Shown in pieces: positions 9,250 through 17,529 of a stretch of 64,000 nucleotides of DNA (within the stretch, counting starts at the first letter, position 1; every line of letters starts with the position of its first letter). Source of the stretch: Burkholderia sp. 4M9327F10 (GTDB taxonomy: Bacteria > Pseudomonadota > Gammaproteobacteria > Burkholderiales > Burkholderiaceae). Position numbers and translations under genes: made by a program. The stretch lies in contig NZ_SCNV01000003.1 in the NCBI RefSeq assembly GCF_005503145.1, positions 124,001 through 188,000 of the forward strand. Reading direction: 5' to 3'. Below the pieces are notes generated by a model. That model worked only from the letters and a program-made list of their open reading frames with translations, was not told the origin of the DNA and did no database searches.

Positions 9250-10191
9250 TTAATCGTAGAGCACGGCGGCAATCTTCGGATCGGTGATATTGCTCTTGTC
9301 GTACCAGTAGAAGCCAGTGTCGACTTTCTTGGGCAGCGTCTCGCCTTTCATCGCCTTCACCGCGGAGTCGACCACGCATTTGCCGATGCCGATCGGGTTC
9401 TGCGTGATCGCGCCATACATCAGGCCCGACGTGATGTCCTCTTTTTGCTCCTTGCCTGAGTCGTAGCCGATCAGGACCAGCTTCTTGCCCGATTCCTTGA
9501 CGCCGATTGCCGCGCCTTCCGCCGAACCTTCATTTGAGCCGAAAATGCCCTTCAGGTTGGGGTTGGCCTGAATCATCGTCTTGGCGATTTCCGCCGACTT
9601 CAGGTGGTCACCGCCGCCATACTGCACCGAGACGATCTTGATGTTCGGATGCTTGGCCTTTATTTCGTTGAGGAAGCCGTCACGTCGATCGACGCCGGTG
9701 CGGCTCGTCTGGTCGTGCACGATCAGGCCGACTTCACCTGAGTCGCCGATTGCTTCGGCCATCTTGTCGGCGGCGAGGGCGGCCGCGGCCAGGTTGTCGG
9801 TGGCGCAGGTCGTCAGCGGAATGTCGCTATCGACGCCTGAGTCGAAGGCGATGACGGGGATTTTTTCGGACTGCGCCCGCCGCAATAGCGGAATCGCCGC
9901 CTTGCTGTCGAGTGCCGCGATGCCGAGCGCCTGAGGCTTCTTGGCGAGCGCGGCCGAGAGCATGTCGATCTGCTTGTCGACCATAGCCTCGGTTTCCGGA
10001 CCCTCGAAGGAGATCCTGACGTTATGGTCCTTCGCCGACTGCTCGGCGCCGGCTTTCACGGCTTGCCAGAACTGGTGCTGGAAGCCCTTCGAGATGAGCG
10101 GGATGTAGGGTTCGTCCGCGAGCGTAACGCTTGTGCCGCCAACGAGCGCGCCGACGCCGAGCACGACGCCGATAAGTTTTCTTTTCAACAT
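9250..10191 (-). CDS. Sugar ABC transporter periplasmic substrate-binding protein (RbsB-like)
   Basis: Exported type I periplasmic binding protein of 313 residues. A signal peptide begins MLKRKLIGVVLGVGALVGG and ends around TSVTLADEP. The mature part has the Peripla_BP_4 pattern: IPLISKGFQHQFWQAVKAG, VIAFDSGVDSD, IFGSNEGSAEGAA and VLIGYDSGKEQ. The ATG at 10191 has a strong AGGAGGA ribosome site, excluding the longer frame. It follows the permease and precedes L-fuconate dehydratase in the same operon, so L-fucose or a related 6-deoxy or aldose sugar is the inferred ligand. Confidence 0.92.
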   Translation of the reverse strand: MLKRKLIGVVLGVGALVGGTSVTLADEPYIPLISKGFQHQFWQAVKAGAEQSAKDHNVRISFEGPETEAMVDKQIDMLSAALAKKPQALGIAALDSKAAIPLLRRAQSEKIPVIAFDSGVDSDIPLTTCATDNLAAAALAADKMAEAIGDSGEVGLIVHDQTSRTGVDRRDGFLNEIKAKHPNIKIVSVQYGGGDHLKSAEIAKTMIQANPNLKGIFGSNEGSAEGAAIGVKESGKKLVLIGYDSGKEQKEDITSGLMYGAITQNPIGIGKCVVDSAVKAMKGETLPKKVDTGFYWYDKSNITDPKIAAVLYD

Positions 10192-10269
10192 GGGGTATCT
10201 CCTCCTAAGGTGGGCCATTCAACCTTCAGCCGTTGTTGGGGGAGCCTATGGCGCTCCCTTTTCTTGAAC

Positions 10270-10295
10270 CATGAGCTTGAAGCATGAGCTTGAAA
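10270..10295. repeat. Two tandem 13-base units between permease and binding-protein genes
   Basis: CATGAGCTTGAAG is followed directly by CATGAGCTTGAAA, with a partial third unit (TTGAAC) just before. It lies in the 144-base gap between the permease and binding-protein genes. Adjacent is a short GGGAGC/GCTCCC stem-loop near 10242-10258. No function can be read from sequence; it may be a recent slippage duplication. Confidence 0.55.
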
Positions 10296-10335
10296 CCTGA
10301 GCGCGATTCCTCGCTTGCGCGTCTCCCGCGTGAAG

Positions 10336-11361
10336 TCAGCTTTTCCTGCGCCGCAAAATATCCGCATAGACCGCAAGAATGATGATGAGACCGGTCACGA
10401 CGATCTGCCATTCCTGAGCGACGGACAGGATGCGCAGGCCGTTGGTCAGCACGCTCATGATGAACGCGCCGATGATCGTGCCGAGAATCGTGCCCGAACC
10501 GCCGCTCAGCGACGTGCCGCCAATCACCACGGCGGCGATCGCTTCGAGTTCATAGCCTTGCCCGAGCGCGGGCTGGGCCGAATTCAGCCGCGAGGCAATC
10601 AGCAGCCCGGCGATGCCGCAAATGGCGCCGCCCAGCGCATAAATGGCGATCTTCCAGCGGTCGACGTTCACACCGGACAGGCGCACGGCTTCTTCGTTGC
10701 TGCCGAGCGCAAACGTATAGCGGCCGAGCGCCGTGCGATTGAGCGTGATCGAACTCACCACCGCCAGGAAAAACAGGATCAGGACCGCGTTCGGAATGGG
10801 CACGCTCGGCAGCACATAACCGATCAGCGAATCCTGCGAGATCATGAAGAAGTTTTCGGTGTCGGTGAAATAGATCGGCTTGTCGGCCGAGACGACCAGC
10901 GAAAGCCCCTTTAGCAGCATCATCATGCCCAGCGTGGCGATGAACGGCGGGATTTTCATTTTCGCCGTGAGGGTGCCCGAAACGGTTCCGCAGAGCGCGC
11001 CGGTGCCAATCGCGGCGAGCACGCCGGTCCACATCGGCAAATGCCAGTAAGTCAGAAACACGCCGCAGATGACCGCCGTAAAGGTCATCAAAGTGCCGAC
11101 GGACAGGTCGATGCCGCCGGTGATGATGACGAAGGTGCAGGCAATCGCCAGCACGCCGTTGACCGCTGTCGCCTGCAGAATGCCGAGCATGTTGTCCATC
11201 TGCATGAAAGCGGGCGACGCGAAGCTGAAAAACACCAGCAGCAGGATCAGGCTGCCGAAGGCGAGCAGCTTTTGCAGGGCGGCCGGCGCAAAAATTCGCT
11301 CCCGCAGTCCCGAAGATCTTTCCTTGTTACCCAGTGCCGATGTATCCGATGGCAGTGTCAT
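10336..11361 (-). CDS. Sugar ABC transporter permease (RbsC family), L-fucose-type operon
   Basis: Inner-membrane permease of 341 residues with about ten hydrophobic segments. RbsC-family landmarks: TGGIDLSVGTLM near residue 86, ALGSNEEAVRLSGVNVDRWK, EAIAAVVIGGTSLSGGSGT and the terminal GLIIILAVYADILRRRK. It starts 19 bases after the ATPase stop, so is co-transcribed with it, and precedes the binding-protein gene. It presumably forms a homodimeric channel because only one permease gene is present in this operon. Confidence 0.93.
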   Translation of the reverse strand: MTLPSDTSALGNKERSSGLRERIFAPAALQKLLAFGSLILLLVFFSFASPAFMQMDNMLGILQATAVNGVLAIACTFVIITGGIDLSVGTLMTFTAVICGVFLTYWHLPMWTGVLAAIGTGALCGTVSGTLTAKMKIPPFIATLGMMMLLKGLSLVVSADKPIYFTDTENFFMISQDSLIGYVLPSVPIPNAVLILFFLAVVSSITLNRTALGRYTFALGSNEEAVRLSGVNVDRWKIAIYALGGAICGIAGLLIASRLNSAQPALGQGYELEAIAAVVIGGTSLSGGSGTILGTIIGAFIMSVLTNGLRILSVAQEWQIVVTGLIIILAVYADILRRRKS

Positions 11362-11380
11362 GAAACGGACCTCGTGAGGT

Positions 11381-12892
11381 TCATGCCGCTTTTAGGGTTT
11401 CGCGCTGCGTGGCCAGATGCATGATGCGTTCCTGCGTGGCTTCCTGTGCCGAAAGCTCGCCGGTGATGCGGCCCTCGCACATCACCACGATACGGTCGCT
11501 CATGCGCAGGATTTCGGGCAACTCCGACGAGATCATGACGATCGCCTTGCCTTGCGCGGCGAGCGAGCGCAGCAGCTTGTAGATCTCGCTCTTGGCGCCG
11601 ACATCGATGCCGCGCGTCGGCTCGTCGAAGAACAGCACGTCGCAGTCGCGCTCGAGCCATTTCGCAATCACGATCTTCTGCTGGTTGCCGCCCGAAAGAA
11701 GCCGCACCTGCTGCGTCGCCGAAGGCGTGCGAATGGCCAGCAACTTGATGAAATGCGAGGCGGTCCGGCGCATCTGGACGCGGCGCAAGAAGAAATTGAG
11801 CGAGAGGAATTTGCGCAGGTTGGACATCACGATGTTCGATTCGACGTCCATGCCGGTGGCGAGGCCAAAGCGCTTGCGGTCTTCCGAGAGGTAGCCGATA
11901 CCGCGCGCCACCGCGTCGCTCGGTCGCCTGATGGTCGCCTTCACGCCTTTCACCACGATTTCGCCGGATTCGACCGGGTCAGCCCCGAACACCGCGCGGG
12001 CGACCTCGGTGCGGCCCGCGCCCATCAGGCCGGCAAAGCCCAATATCTCGCCTTTGTGCAATGCAAAACTCACATCTCTGACGAGCGGACCGGCGTTCAG
12101 ATTGCTGACTTCGAGCGCGACCTCGCCTTTTTCCGGGGCGCCGTGCGAAGGCTCGACGTCGGCGAGGGTTCGCCCGACCATCATGCCGATGATCGCTTCG
12201 ACGCTGGTGTCCTTTGCGGTGACGGTGGCCACATATTCGCCGTCGCGCAACACCGTGACGCGGTCGGCAATCTGCTTCAGCTCATCCATCTTGTGGGAGA
12301 TGTAGATGATGCCGACGCCCCGGCTTCTCAACTCCCCGATGATGCGGAAAAGCTCGGCAATTTCGGCGTCGTTGAGCGCCGAGGTGGGCTCGTCCATGAT
12401 CAGGACGCGCGAATCGAAGGACAGGGCCTTGGCGATCTCCACCATCTGCTGCCGGGCGACGGTCAGCGTGCCGACCACGGCGCGCGGGTCGAGATTCACA
12501 TGCATGCGGGCCAGGATGTCGCGTGCCTGCGCATTGAGCTGGTCTTCGTCGAGGAACACGCCAAGGCGTCCACGCGGTTCGCGGCCGATGAACATATTCT
12601 GGGCGACGCTCAGATGGTTCATCAACTGGAGTTCCTGATGAATGATGCATACGCCCACGGCCTGCGCCTCGCGCGGGCTTGCGAACGCCACCGGCTGGCC
12701 GTCATAGAGGAATTCGCCGGAATCGCGGGTGTAGACACCGGCAAGGATTTTCATCAGCGTCGATTTGCCGGCGCCGTTTTCGCCCATTAGCGCGTGGACT
12801 TCACCCGCCATGAGGTCGAACTGGACTTCGTGAAGCGCCCTCACGCCGGGAAAGCTCTTGCTGAGCTTTTTGACGGAAATGAGTGGGGTCAT
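11381..12892 (-). CDS. Sugar ABC transporter, two-domain ATP-binding protein, L-fucose-type operon
   Basis: RbsA/XylG-type ATPase of 503 residues with two nucleotide-binding domains. Domain 1: Walker [10 protein letters not shown], signature region [15 protein letters not shown], Walker [11 protein letters not shown]. Domain 2: degenerate Walker [18 protein letters not shown], and Walker [13 protein letters not shown]. It is the first gene of the minus-strand operon ATPase-permease-binding protein-dehydratase. Unlike the ATPase at the left edge, its second domain keeps the DEP glutamate. Confidence 0.94.
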   Translation of the reverse strand: MTPLISVKKLSKSFPGVRALHEVQFDLMAGEVHALMGENGAGKSTLMKILAGVYTRDSGEFLYDGQPVAFASPREAQAVGVCIIHQELQLMNHLSVAQNMFIGREPRGRLGVFLDEDQLNAQARDILARMHVNLDPRAVVGTLTVARQQMVEIAKALSFDSRVLIMDEPTSALNDAEIAELFRIIGELRSRGVGIIYISHKMDELKQIADRVTVLRDGEYVATVTAKDTSVEAIIGMMVGRTLADVEPSHGAPEKGEVALEVSNLNAGPLVRDVSFALHKGEILGFAGLMGAGRTEVARAVFGADPVESGEIVVKGVKATIRRPSDAVARGIGYLSEDRKRFGLATGMDVESNIVMSNLRKFLSLNFFLRRVQMRRTASHFIKLLAIRTPSATQQVRLLSGGNQQKIVIAKWLERDCDVLFFDEPTRGIDVGAKSEIYKLLRSLAAQGKAIVMISSELPEILRMSDRIVVMCEGRITGELSAQEATQERIMHLATQRETLKAA

Positions 12893-13114
12893 GGCGCGCA
12901 GTGAACGACAATGCCCCTGCGACCGCGAACCTCAGCGCGAGATGCGGGGTAAATGGACGCCGGGTGAGACGCCGGGTGTCGCCGCAGAGTGCGGCGGAAA
13001 TCGCAACGAGAAGCCAGACACATGCCTGGTGCCCCCCAAACCGATGTGCCACGATTTTACGTCGCCGGACGGCAACGCCTCAATTAGGCATTCCCTAATA
13101 TCATAGGTAAACCT

Positions 13115-13131
13115 GTTCATCGTATGTGAAC
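13115..13131. promoter_or_regulatory. Inverted repeat GTTCA-N7-TGAAC, candidate operator
   Basis: A 5-base inverted repeat sits inside a longer direct repeat: AACCTGTT occurs on both sides, about 20 bases apart. It lies upstream of the minus-strand sugar operon, although more than 200 bases from its start codon. A LacI/GntR-type site is possible. No regulator gene for the operon is adjacent, so the assignment is weak. Confidence 0.3.
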
Positions 13132-13195
13132 CTGTTTTGTGCTGGTTTCCCACTATTTGCTATTGAAGGCGTTTTGCCGGCGGGTGCGTGCCCCG

Positions 13196-13270
13196 CTTTT
13201 CTGTCTGCGTTTCTGTCTGAGGTTTTGTCTGAGTTTCTCTCTATTCGTCTGCTTATTCGTTTTCTTTCGC
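13196..13270. repeat. Degenerate TTTCTGTCTG tandem repeat (pyrimidine tract)
   Basis: The plus strand is almost purine-free for about 75 bases, built from imperfect 10-13-base units around TTTCTGTCTG. It lies between the sugar operon and the GYD-protein gene, just downstream of the latter's stop. It is compositionally unlike its surroundings. It may act as a transcription end region or simply be slippage-generated low-complexity DNA. Confidence 0.55.
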
Positions 13271-13308
13271 CGGCCTCCAGGAAGCAGTTCGCATGCTCGC
13301 CGCGTGCT

Positions 13309-13602
13309 CTATGACAGCTTGCCCAGAATCGCGCCGACTTCGCTATGGTTAAAAGCGCGCAGCGTCTGAGTACGGATATTGCCTGCGGCGCCGATCGCAA
13401 AGCCGAATGCCGCGAAGCTTTGCTCGTCGGGGGCTTCGACGACTGAGACAATGTCGTATTGGCCCATTGTCCAATAGATCTGCTTCATCTCGCAGCCGAA
13501 ACTCTTCGCCAATTCCGCTGTTTGACTGGCCCGTTGCGGGCTGTTCTTGATGGTGCGGATGCCTTGATCCGTGAATTGTGAAAGAACCACATAAGTTGCC
13601 AT
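13309..13602 (-). CDS. GYD domain-containing protein
   Basis: Small cytoplasmic protein of 97 residues matching the GYD family: MATYVVLSQFTDQGIRTIK at the start, MGQYDIVSVVEAPDE mid-protein, and a C-terminal TQTLRAFNH strand. The ATG at 13602 has an AAGGAG ribosome site; the much longer upstream frame is not coding. Function of the family is unknown; its ferredoxin-like fold suggests ligand binding. It is transcribed as a single gene, divergent from the DUF3892 protein. Confidence 0.88.
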   Translation of the reverse strand: MATYVVLSQFTDQGIRTIKNSPQRASQTAELAKSFGCEMKQIYWTMGQYDIVSVVEAPDEQSFAAFGFAIGAAGNIRTQTLRAFNHSEVGAILGKLS

Positions 13603-13933
13603 GACGATTCTCCTTGCGATTGAAACGTGGCGGTATTCATACACCGAGCGATACCACGAGCGTCGTAGCGGGCTGTTTGCAGGACCGTTTCGTGCGCCTT
13701 TAGATTTTAGGCAATGGGCATCGCGCCCGATGGGATGTTTGCCAGCTTCGTTCCGGCGCGTTCGCGCTGCGCCGTGCACCAGGCGCCGAACACACGGACA
13801 GGCTCGCCGAATCTGATAACCTGTTTCAAAGCAATACCGTCGCATTACGACTTGCGCTGGAAACGAAAGCGCACTCGTAGAAGTATGATGAGTTACACGG
13901 CTTCGATTTCTGTTCGAGAACGAGGGAGGTGAA
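13603..13933. other. Intergenic region between divergent GYD and DUF3892 genes
   Basis: 331 bases that should hold the promoters of both divergent small genes. Open frames cross it on both strands but are arginine-rich and unlike known proteins. No clear repeat or operator seen. Confidence 0.5.
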
Positions 13934-14242
13934 ATGGCTACGTATGCGATTGATGGCGTACGCATTGACCCCGCAAGCGACCGCGTCACGCATGTGCGCT
14001 GGGCGCTTATCGATCCGAAGACGAACGAGTGGTCGGCGCCACCCGCAATCGTCGAGGTGGCTGAAGCAGTCAATGCGATCCATGCCGGGGATGTGGTCTG
14101 GTCCGTTTTTACTCTCGGCGGCAGACGATTTCTGGGGCCGAAGATCAAGGCTGTTGCCCACACGAATGGCCGCGACGGGATCGACACGGACGTTCCGGAT
14201 GGCCACGTCGAAAAATGCATTGATGATCTGCCGGCTGTTTGA
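13934..14242 (+). CDS. DUF3892 domain-containing small protein
   Basis: 102-residue cytoplasmic protein with a GGGAGGTG ribosome site. It shows the DUF3892 pattern: an N-terminal strand with ITHVRW-like sequence (VTHVRWALID), a middle VAEAVNAIHAGDVVWSVF and a GPKIKAVAHTNGRDGIDT stretch. The family has no established function. It stands alone between the GYD gene and a methyltransferase. Confidence 0.75.
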   Translation: MATYAIDGVRIDPASDRVTHVRWALIDPKTNEWSAPPAIVEVAEAVNAIHAGDVVWSVFTLGGRRFLGPKIKAVAHTNGRDGIDTDVPDGHVEKCIDDLPAV

Positions 14243-14363
14243 GCGATCGTCAGAAAGTGTTGTTGCTCGGCACATGCTCGGAACAGTTAATATGGAGTGC
14301 GATGCGATGTGCAAAGATGCCAGGAAAGCGCCACAGACCTGAAAGGCGAGAATTGGGAGAGTC

Positions 14364-15224
14364 ATGACCGGCAAGCAAGATGTTGCACCCGAGAGCACCG
14401 CGGCACGAGTCGCCCTGTGGCGAGCTTTACATACGGAGGCCGATCCTGCGCCGCATGTGCTGGACGACAGAATCGGCCTTAAGCTGCTATCCCCGGATGA
14501 AGGCTGGCGCCAACGCGGCGACATGGACCCGCAGTTCACGCGTCCCTTTCGCGCCTCGATCGTGGCTCGTGCGCGCTTCATCGAGGATCTGGTTGTGGAG
14601 CAAGCATGCCGCGGGCTGAGCCAGTACGTGATCCTCGGCGCCGGTCTCGATAGCTTCGCCCAGCGCCGGCCGGAGTTGGCCTCCCATCTCAAGGTGTTCG
14701 AGGTCGACCAGCCGGGCCCACAGGCATGGAAACGCCAGCGCCTGATCGAACTCGGTTTCGGCGTGCCGGACTGGCTGCGTTTCGTGCCGGTCGACTTCGA
14801 GGCGGGCGGCTCCTGGCAAGAGGGGCTTGTAACTGCCGGCTTCGACAACAGCAAGCCGGCAATCGTGGTCTCCACGGGCGTCAGCATGTATCTCACGAAG
14901 GAGGCGAACGCGGCCAGCTTACGCGAGGTCGCATCGCTTGCGCCGGGATCGACGCTCGCCATGACGTTCCTGCTTCCGCTGGAACTGGCGGACCCTGAGG
15001 TGCGTCCCGCGCTGGAGATGGCGGAGAAGGGCGCACGCGCGAGCGGGACGCCGTTCCTCAGCTTCTTTACGCCGCAGGAGATATTGGCGCTGGCTCGCGA
15101 GGCGGGCTTTGGAGAGGTACGTCATGTTTCGGCAGCGGACCTGACGCAGCGCTACTTCGTTGGCAGAACAGACGGTTTGCGCCCACCGGGCAATGCGGAG
15201 GAACTGCTGGTGGCAAGTACGTAG
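14364..15224 (+). CDS. Class I SAM-dependent methyltransferase (LCM/TIGR00027-like)
   Basis: 286-residue methyltransferase of the leucine carboxyl methyltransferase-like PF04072 family. Landmarks: RARFIEDLVVEQACRGLSQY, the SAM-binding ILGAGLDSFAQRRP around residue 91, the acidic VFEVDQPGPQAWKR, and STGVSMYLTKEA, where related proteins read EGLLMYL. A GGGAG ribosome site precedes the ATG. The acceptor is unknown; the homologues often act on carboxyl or secondary-metabolite substrates. No clear operon partner. Confidence 0.88.
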   Translation: MTGKQDVAPESTAARVALWRALHTEADPAPHVLDDRIGLKLLSPDEGWRQRGDMDPQFTRPFRASIVARARFIEDLVVEQACRGLSQYVILGAGLDSFAQRRPELASHLKVFEVDQPGPQAWKRQRLIELGFGVPDWLRFVPVDFEAGGSWQEGLVTAGFDNSKPAIVVSTGVSMYLTKEANAASLREVASLAPGSTLAMTFLLPLELADPEVRPALEMAEKGARASGTPFLSFFTPQEILALAREAGFGEVRHVSAADLTQRYFVGRTDGLRPPGNAEELLVAST

Positions 15225-15421
15225 TTGCCCGAGCATTTCCATGGGCTGCTTCCGTTGGTGAACGCGGCACGGTGCTCGCGCTTTCGCCAGGGGCACCCCA
15301 AAACATTCCCAAAACTCGCGTCGAGTCTTCGAAAATATCGTGAAGAGCTCGCTTAACGTGCCCGATGGTTCAGGCTACGCTTACGCGAAGTTCATCACGC
15401 TAATTTCAATCGGAGACAGAC

Positions 15422-16180
15422 ATGTTCGATCTGACGGGCAAGGTGGCCGTTGTCACTGGCGGTGCAAGTGGCATCGGGTTTGGCATAGCCCAAGGCATGG
15501 TGGCGGCCGGCGCGCGCGTCGCTCTGCTCGGACGCGACGCTGAGAAGGGCCGCAGGGCACTCGCAGCATTGCCGGGCGGCAGTTCAAACGGCCGGTTTAT
15601 TCAAGCCGACATTACGAAGCATGGCGAGTGTGTCGAGGCCATCGAACAGGCGGAGCGGCACTTCGGCAGTTTGCATATCCTCGTGAACAACGCGGGAATG
15701 AATATCCGCAAGCAAGGGCATGAGCTAACGGTCGAAGACTGGCATCGCATCGTGGATACGAACCTGAGCGGTGCGCACTTTTGTGCGCAAGCAATTCATG
15801 GCGCGTTGGTGCGCGCCGGCGGGGGCAAGATCGTCAATATCGGTTCGATGCTGTCGCTGTTCGGCACGACCTACGGATCGGCGTATGCGGCGAGCAAAGG
15901 CGGCATCGTGCAACTCGGCAAGGCTTGGGCGGTCGAGTGGGCGCCGCATAATATCCAGGTCAACACATTGCTGCCCGGCTGGATTGAAACGGAACTGACC
16001 GCCGAAGCCAAGCGGCTTTTCCCCGATCTCGAACACGCCGTGCTGAGCCGCACGCCTCAGGGCCGTTGGGGCAAACCGCAAGATCTGGCTGGCATTGCGG
16101 TGGCACTGTGCTCCAGCGCGTGCGATTTCGTGACCGGCGCCGTCATTCCGGTGGATGGCGGCTATTCGGTTCAAGGCTAG
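15422..16180 (+). CDS. SDR family oxidoreductase (FabG/gluconate 5-dehydrogenase-like)
   Basis: Classical SDR of 252 residues. Cofactor motif TGGASGIGFGIAQ near residue 12, NNAGMNIRKQ strand, catalytic Ser in NIGSMLSLFG, YAASKGG with the catalytic Tyr and Lys, and the C-terminal PVDGGYSVQG. Reversible NAD(P)-dependent oxidation of an alcohol, perhaps a sugar acid. The start is supported by length and homology; GGAGAC lies just upstream. Single gene, substrate unknown. Confidence 0.9.
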   Translation: MFDLTGKVAVVTGGASGIGFGIAQGMVAAGARVALLGRDAEKGRRALAALPGGSSNGRFIQADITKHGECVEAIEQAERHFGSLHILVNNAGMNIRKQGHELTVEDWHRIVDTNLSGAHFCAQAIHGALVRAGGGKIVNIGSMLSLFGTTYGSAYAASKGGIVQLGKAWAVEWAPHNIQVNTLLPGWIETELTAEAKRLFPDLEHAVLSRTPQGRWGKPQDLAGIAVALCSSACDFVTGAVIPVDGGYSVQG

Positions 16181-16252
16181 CGAATCCCTCATCGACGTAG
16201 CCACGTGTGCTGGTAGTACGATCACCGGATCGCGCAAGGTGCGAGGTGAGCG

Positions 16253-16381
16253 ATGAGACTGCCCAGACGTGGATTTCTTGAACTCGCCGCGTGCAGTGGA
16301 GGCGCCAGCCTTGCTGGGCACTGGGCCGGCGCGCCGCCACTATCGCTGCCGCGCAGCGAAATGGCATGGGCGCAGCGGTGA
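16253..16381 (+). pseudogene. Signal-peptide remnant of a Bug-family (TTT) substrate-binding protein
   Basis: A 42-codon frame reads MRLPRRGFLELAA, then a hydrophobic stretch, and ends EMAWAQR before a stop. This strongly resembles the twin-arginine-type leader of tripartite tricarboxylate transporter binding proteins (LPRRxFLxLAA ... AxAQ). The region between core and cleavage site is scrambled relative to intact leaders, and no mature protein follows in any frame. It is most likely a decayed 5' end; chance similarity cannot be excluded. Confidence 0.5.
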
Positions 16382-16480
16382 TCGCGGACGCGATTCATGT
16401 GGCAGGAGGTGGCCCAATGAATGGCGGTGTGTTTCAGACTTCGGTTCATGAGGTGTGGACGGGTTGAAGGGGTATGACGG

Positions 16481-17512
16481 TTATTGCCCCGACGAAGCAC
16501 CCGCTGCAGCCCGAACCTCAGCCAGCAGCGCCTCGCCCGACCATGATGGCCGCACGTCGCTTCGTTCGGCTTCCCGCACGAGTTCGCATAACCGTTGGTT
16601 CACTGGCGCCTTGCGCCCGAGGCGTTGGGCGAGGCGCACAACTTCGCCATTTATCCAGTCGATTTCTGTGGCGCGTCCCGCAGCCAGATCGTCGGACATC
16701 GACGAACGCGCAAGCGGATCGATCGTCAGCATCTTGCGGCCCAGCCGCTCGAACCATGCGTCGGGAACGCCGAGTACGAGCGGTATCAAGGCGGGTGGAA
16801 GCGGGGTCAGTCTGGCCGGTCGTAGGTTGGCCCGCTTCAGCAGCGCAAGCGCTTCTCTCTGTGCCACGGCGAGGCAAATCCGGTAGGCCCGTTGCGAGAG
16901 TTCCTCCTTCAACGGGCGGTTCGACAGCGCGTTGATGGCATTGTTGAGATTGAGCAGCAGTTTCGCCCACTGCACCGGTAACATGTCCGCGTGCTGGATG
17001 AGGGGCAGGCCTGCCTTTCTGAATTCTTCGGCAAATGGTTGCATCGCAGGCGAATACCTGATTTCCAGCTCGCCCGCTGAGCCTTGATGAAATGCGCCAG
17101 GGGCGCGTTCGACCACATTGAACGGCACCATGCCTTCCAGCACCGGGTTGTGAGGCAGTGCGGCGCGCAGCACCTCGGTATTGCCGATGCCGTTCTGGAA
17201 GCTCACGACGATGGTGTCGGGGCGAAGCAGGTTCGCCAGTTCGGCCGCAGCCGTCAGTGTCGCTGCCGACTTGACAGTGACGAGCACGAGATCGGCTGCT
17301 GCTGCGGCTGCCGCATCTGTAGACACCTCTATCCGCTCCGGCGGCACGGACCAGCGGCGATCGGTGTAGTCAGAGAGTGTCAGGCCTTTACTGCGCAACT
17401 GGTCGGCAATGCGTGCACGCCCAATAAAACCGACGTCGCTGCCTCCCGCAAGAAGCCGTCCGCCGACATAGCAGCCAATGGAACCCGCGCCGTAGATACA
17501 GATTTTTGCCAT
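16481..17512 (-). CDS. Ketopantoate reductase-like oxidoreductase (ApbA/PanE family)
   Basis: 343-residue NADPH-dependent oxidoreductase. N-terminal Rossmann motif IYGAGSIGCYVGGRL, VTVKSAATL, SFQNGIGN, and the catalytic lysine region WAKLLLNLNNAINAL, all as in 2-dehydropantoate 2-reductases; the C-terminal ApbA_C domain follows. It is slightly longer than E. coli PanE. It starts 17 bases after the AraC regulator stop, so the two are likely co-transcribed. It may be a paralogue acting on another 2-keto acid rather than the housekeeping pantothenate enzyme. Confidence 0.87.
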   Translation of the reverse strand: MAKICIYGAGSIGCYVGGRLLAGGSDVGFIGRARIADQLRSKGLTLSDYTDRRWSVPPERIEVSTDAAAAAAADLVLVTVKSAATLTAAAELANLLRPDTIVVSFQNGIGNTEVLRAALPHNPVLEGMVPFNVVERAPGAFHQGSAGELEIRYSPAMQPFAEEFRKAGLPLIQHADMLPVQWAKLLLNLNNAINALSNRPLKEELSQRAYRICLAVAQREALALLKRANLRPARLTPLPPALIPLVLGVPDAWFERLGRKMLTIDPLARSSMSDDLAAGRATEIDWINGEVVRLAQRLGRKAPVNQRLCELVREAERSDVRPSWSGEALLAEVRAAAGASSGQ

Positions 17513-17529
17513 ACCGTTTTCCGGGGTGA

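Larger units (their letters stand above)
12893..13308. other. Intergenic region, probable promoter side of the fucose-type operon
   Basis: About 416 bases without a convincing gene. The half nearer the operon shows no ORF with coding character. The far half contains an inverted repeat (13115-13131) and a pyrimidine-rich repeated stretch (13196-13270), listed separately. The operon's promoter must lie here, but I cannot place -35/-10 elements with confidence. Confidence 0.6.

Noticed and set aside
11417..12790. 457-codon plus-strand frame opposite the sugar ABC ATPase
   Set aside because: Mirror of a confidently identified ATPase gene; composition is that of an antisense shadow.
13309..14220. 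303-residue extension of the GYD protein frame
   Set aside because: The upstream part is arginine-rich, and an AAGGAG ribosome site supports ATG 13602 with normal GYD length.
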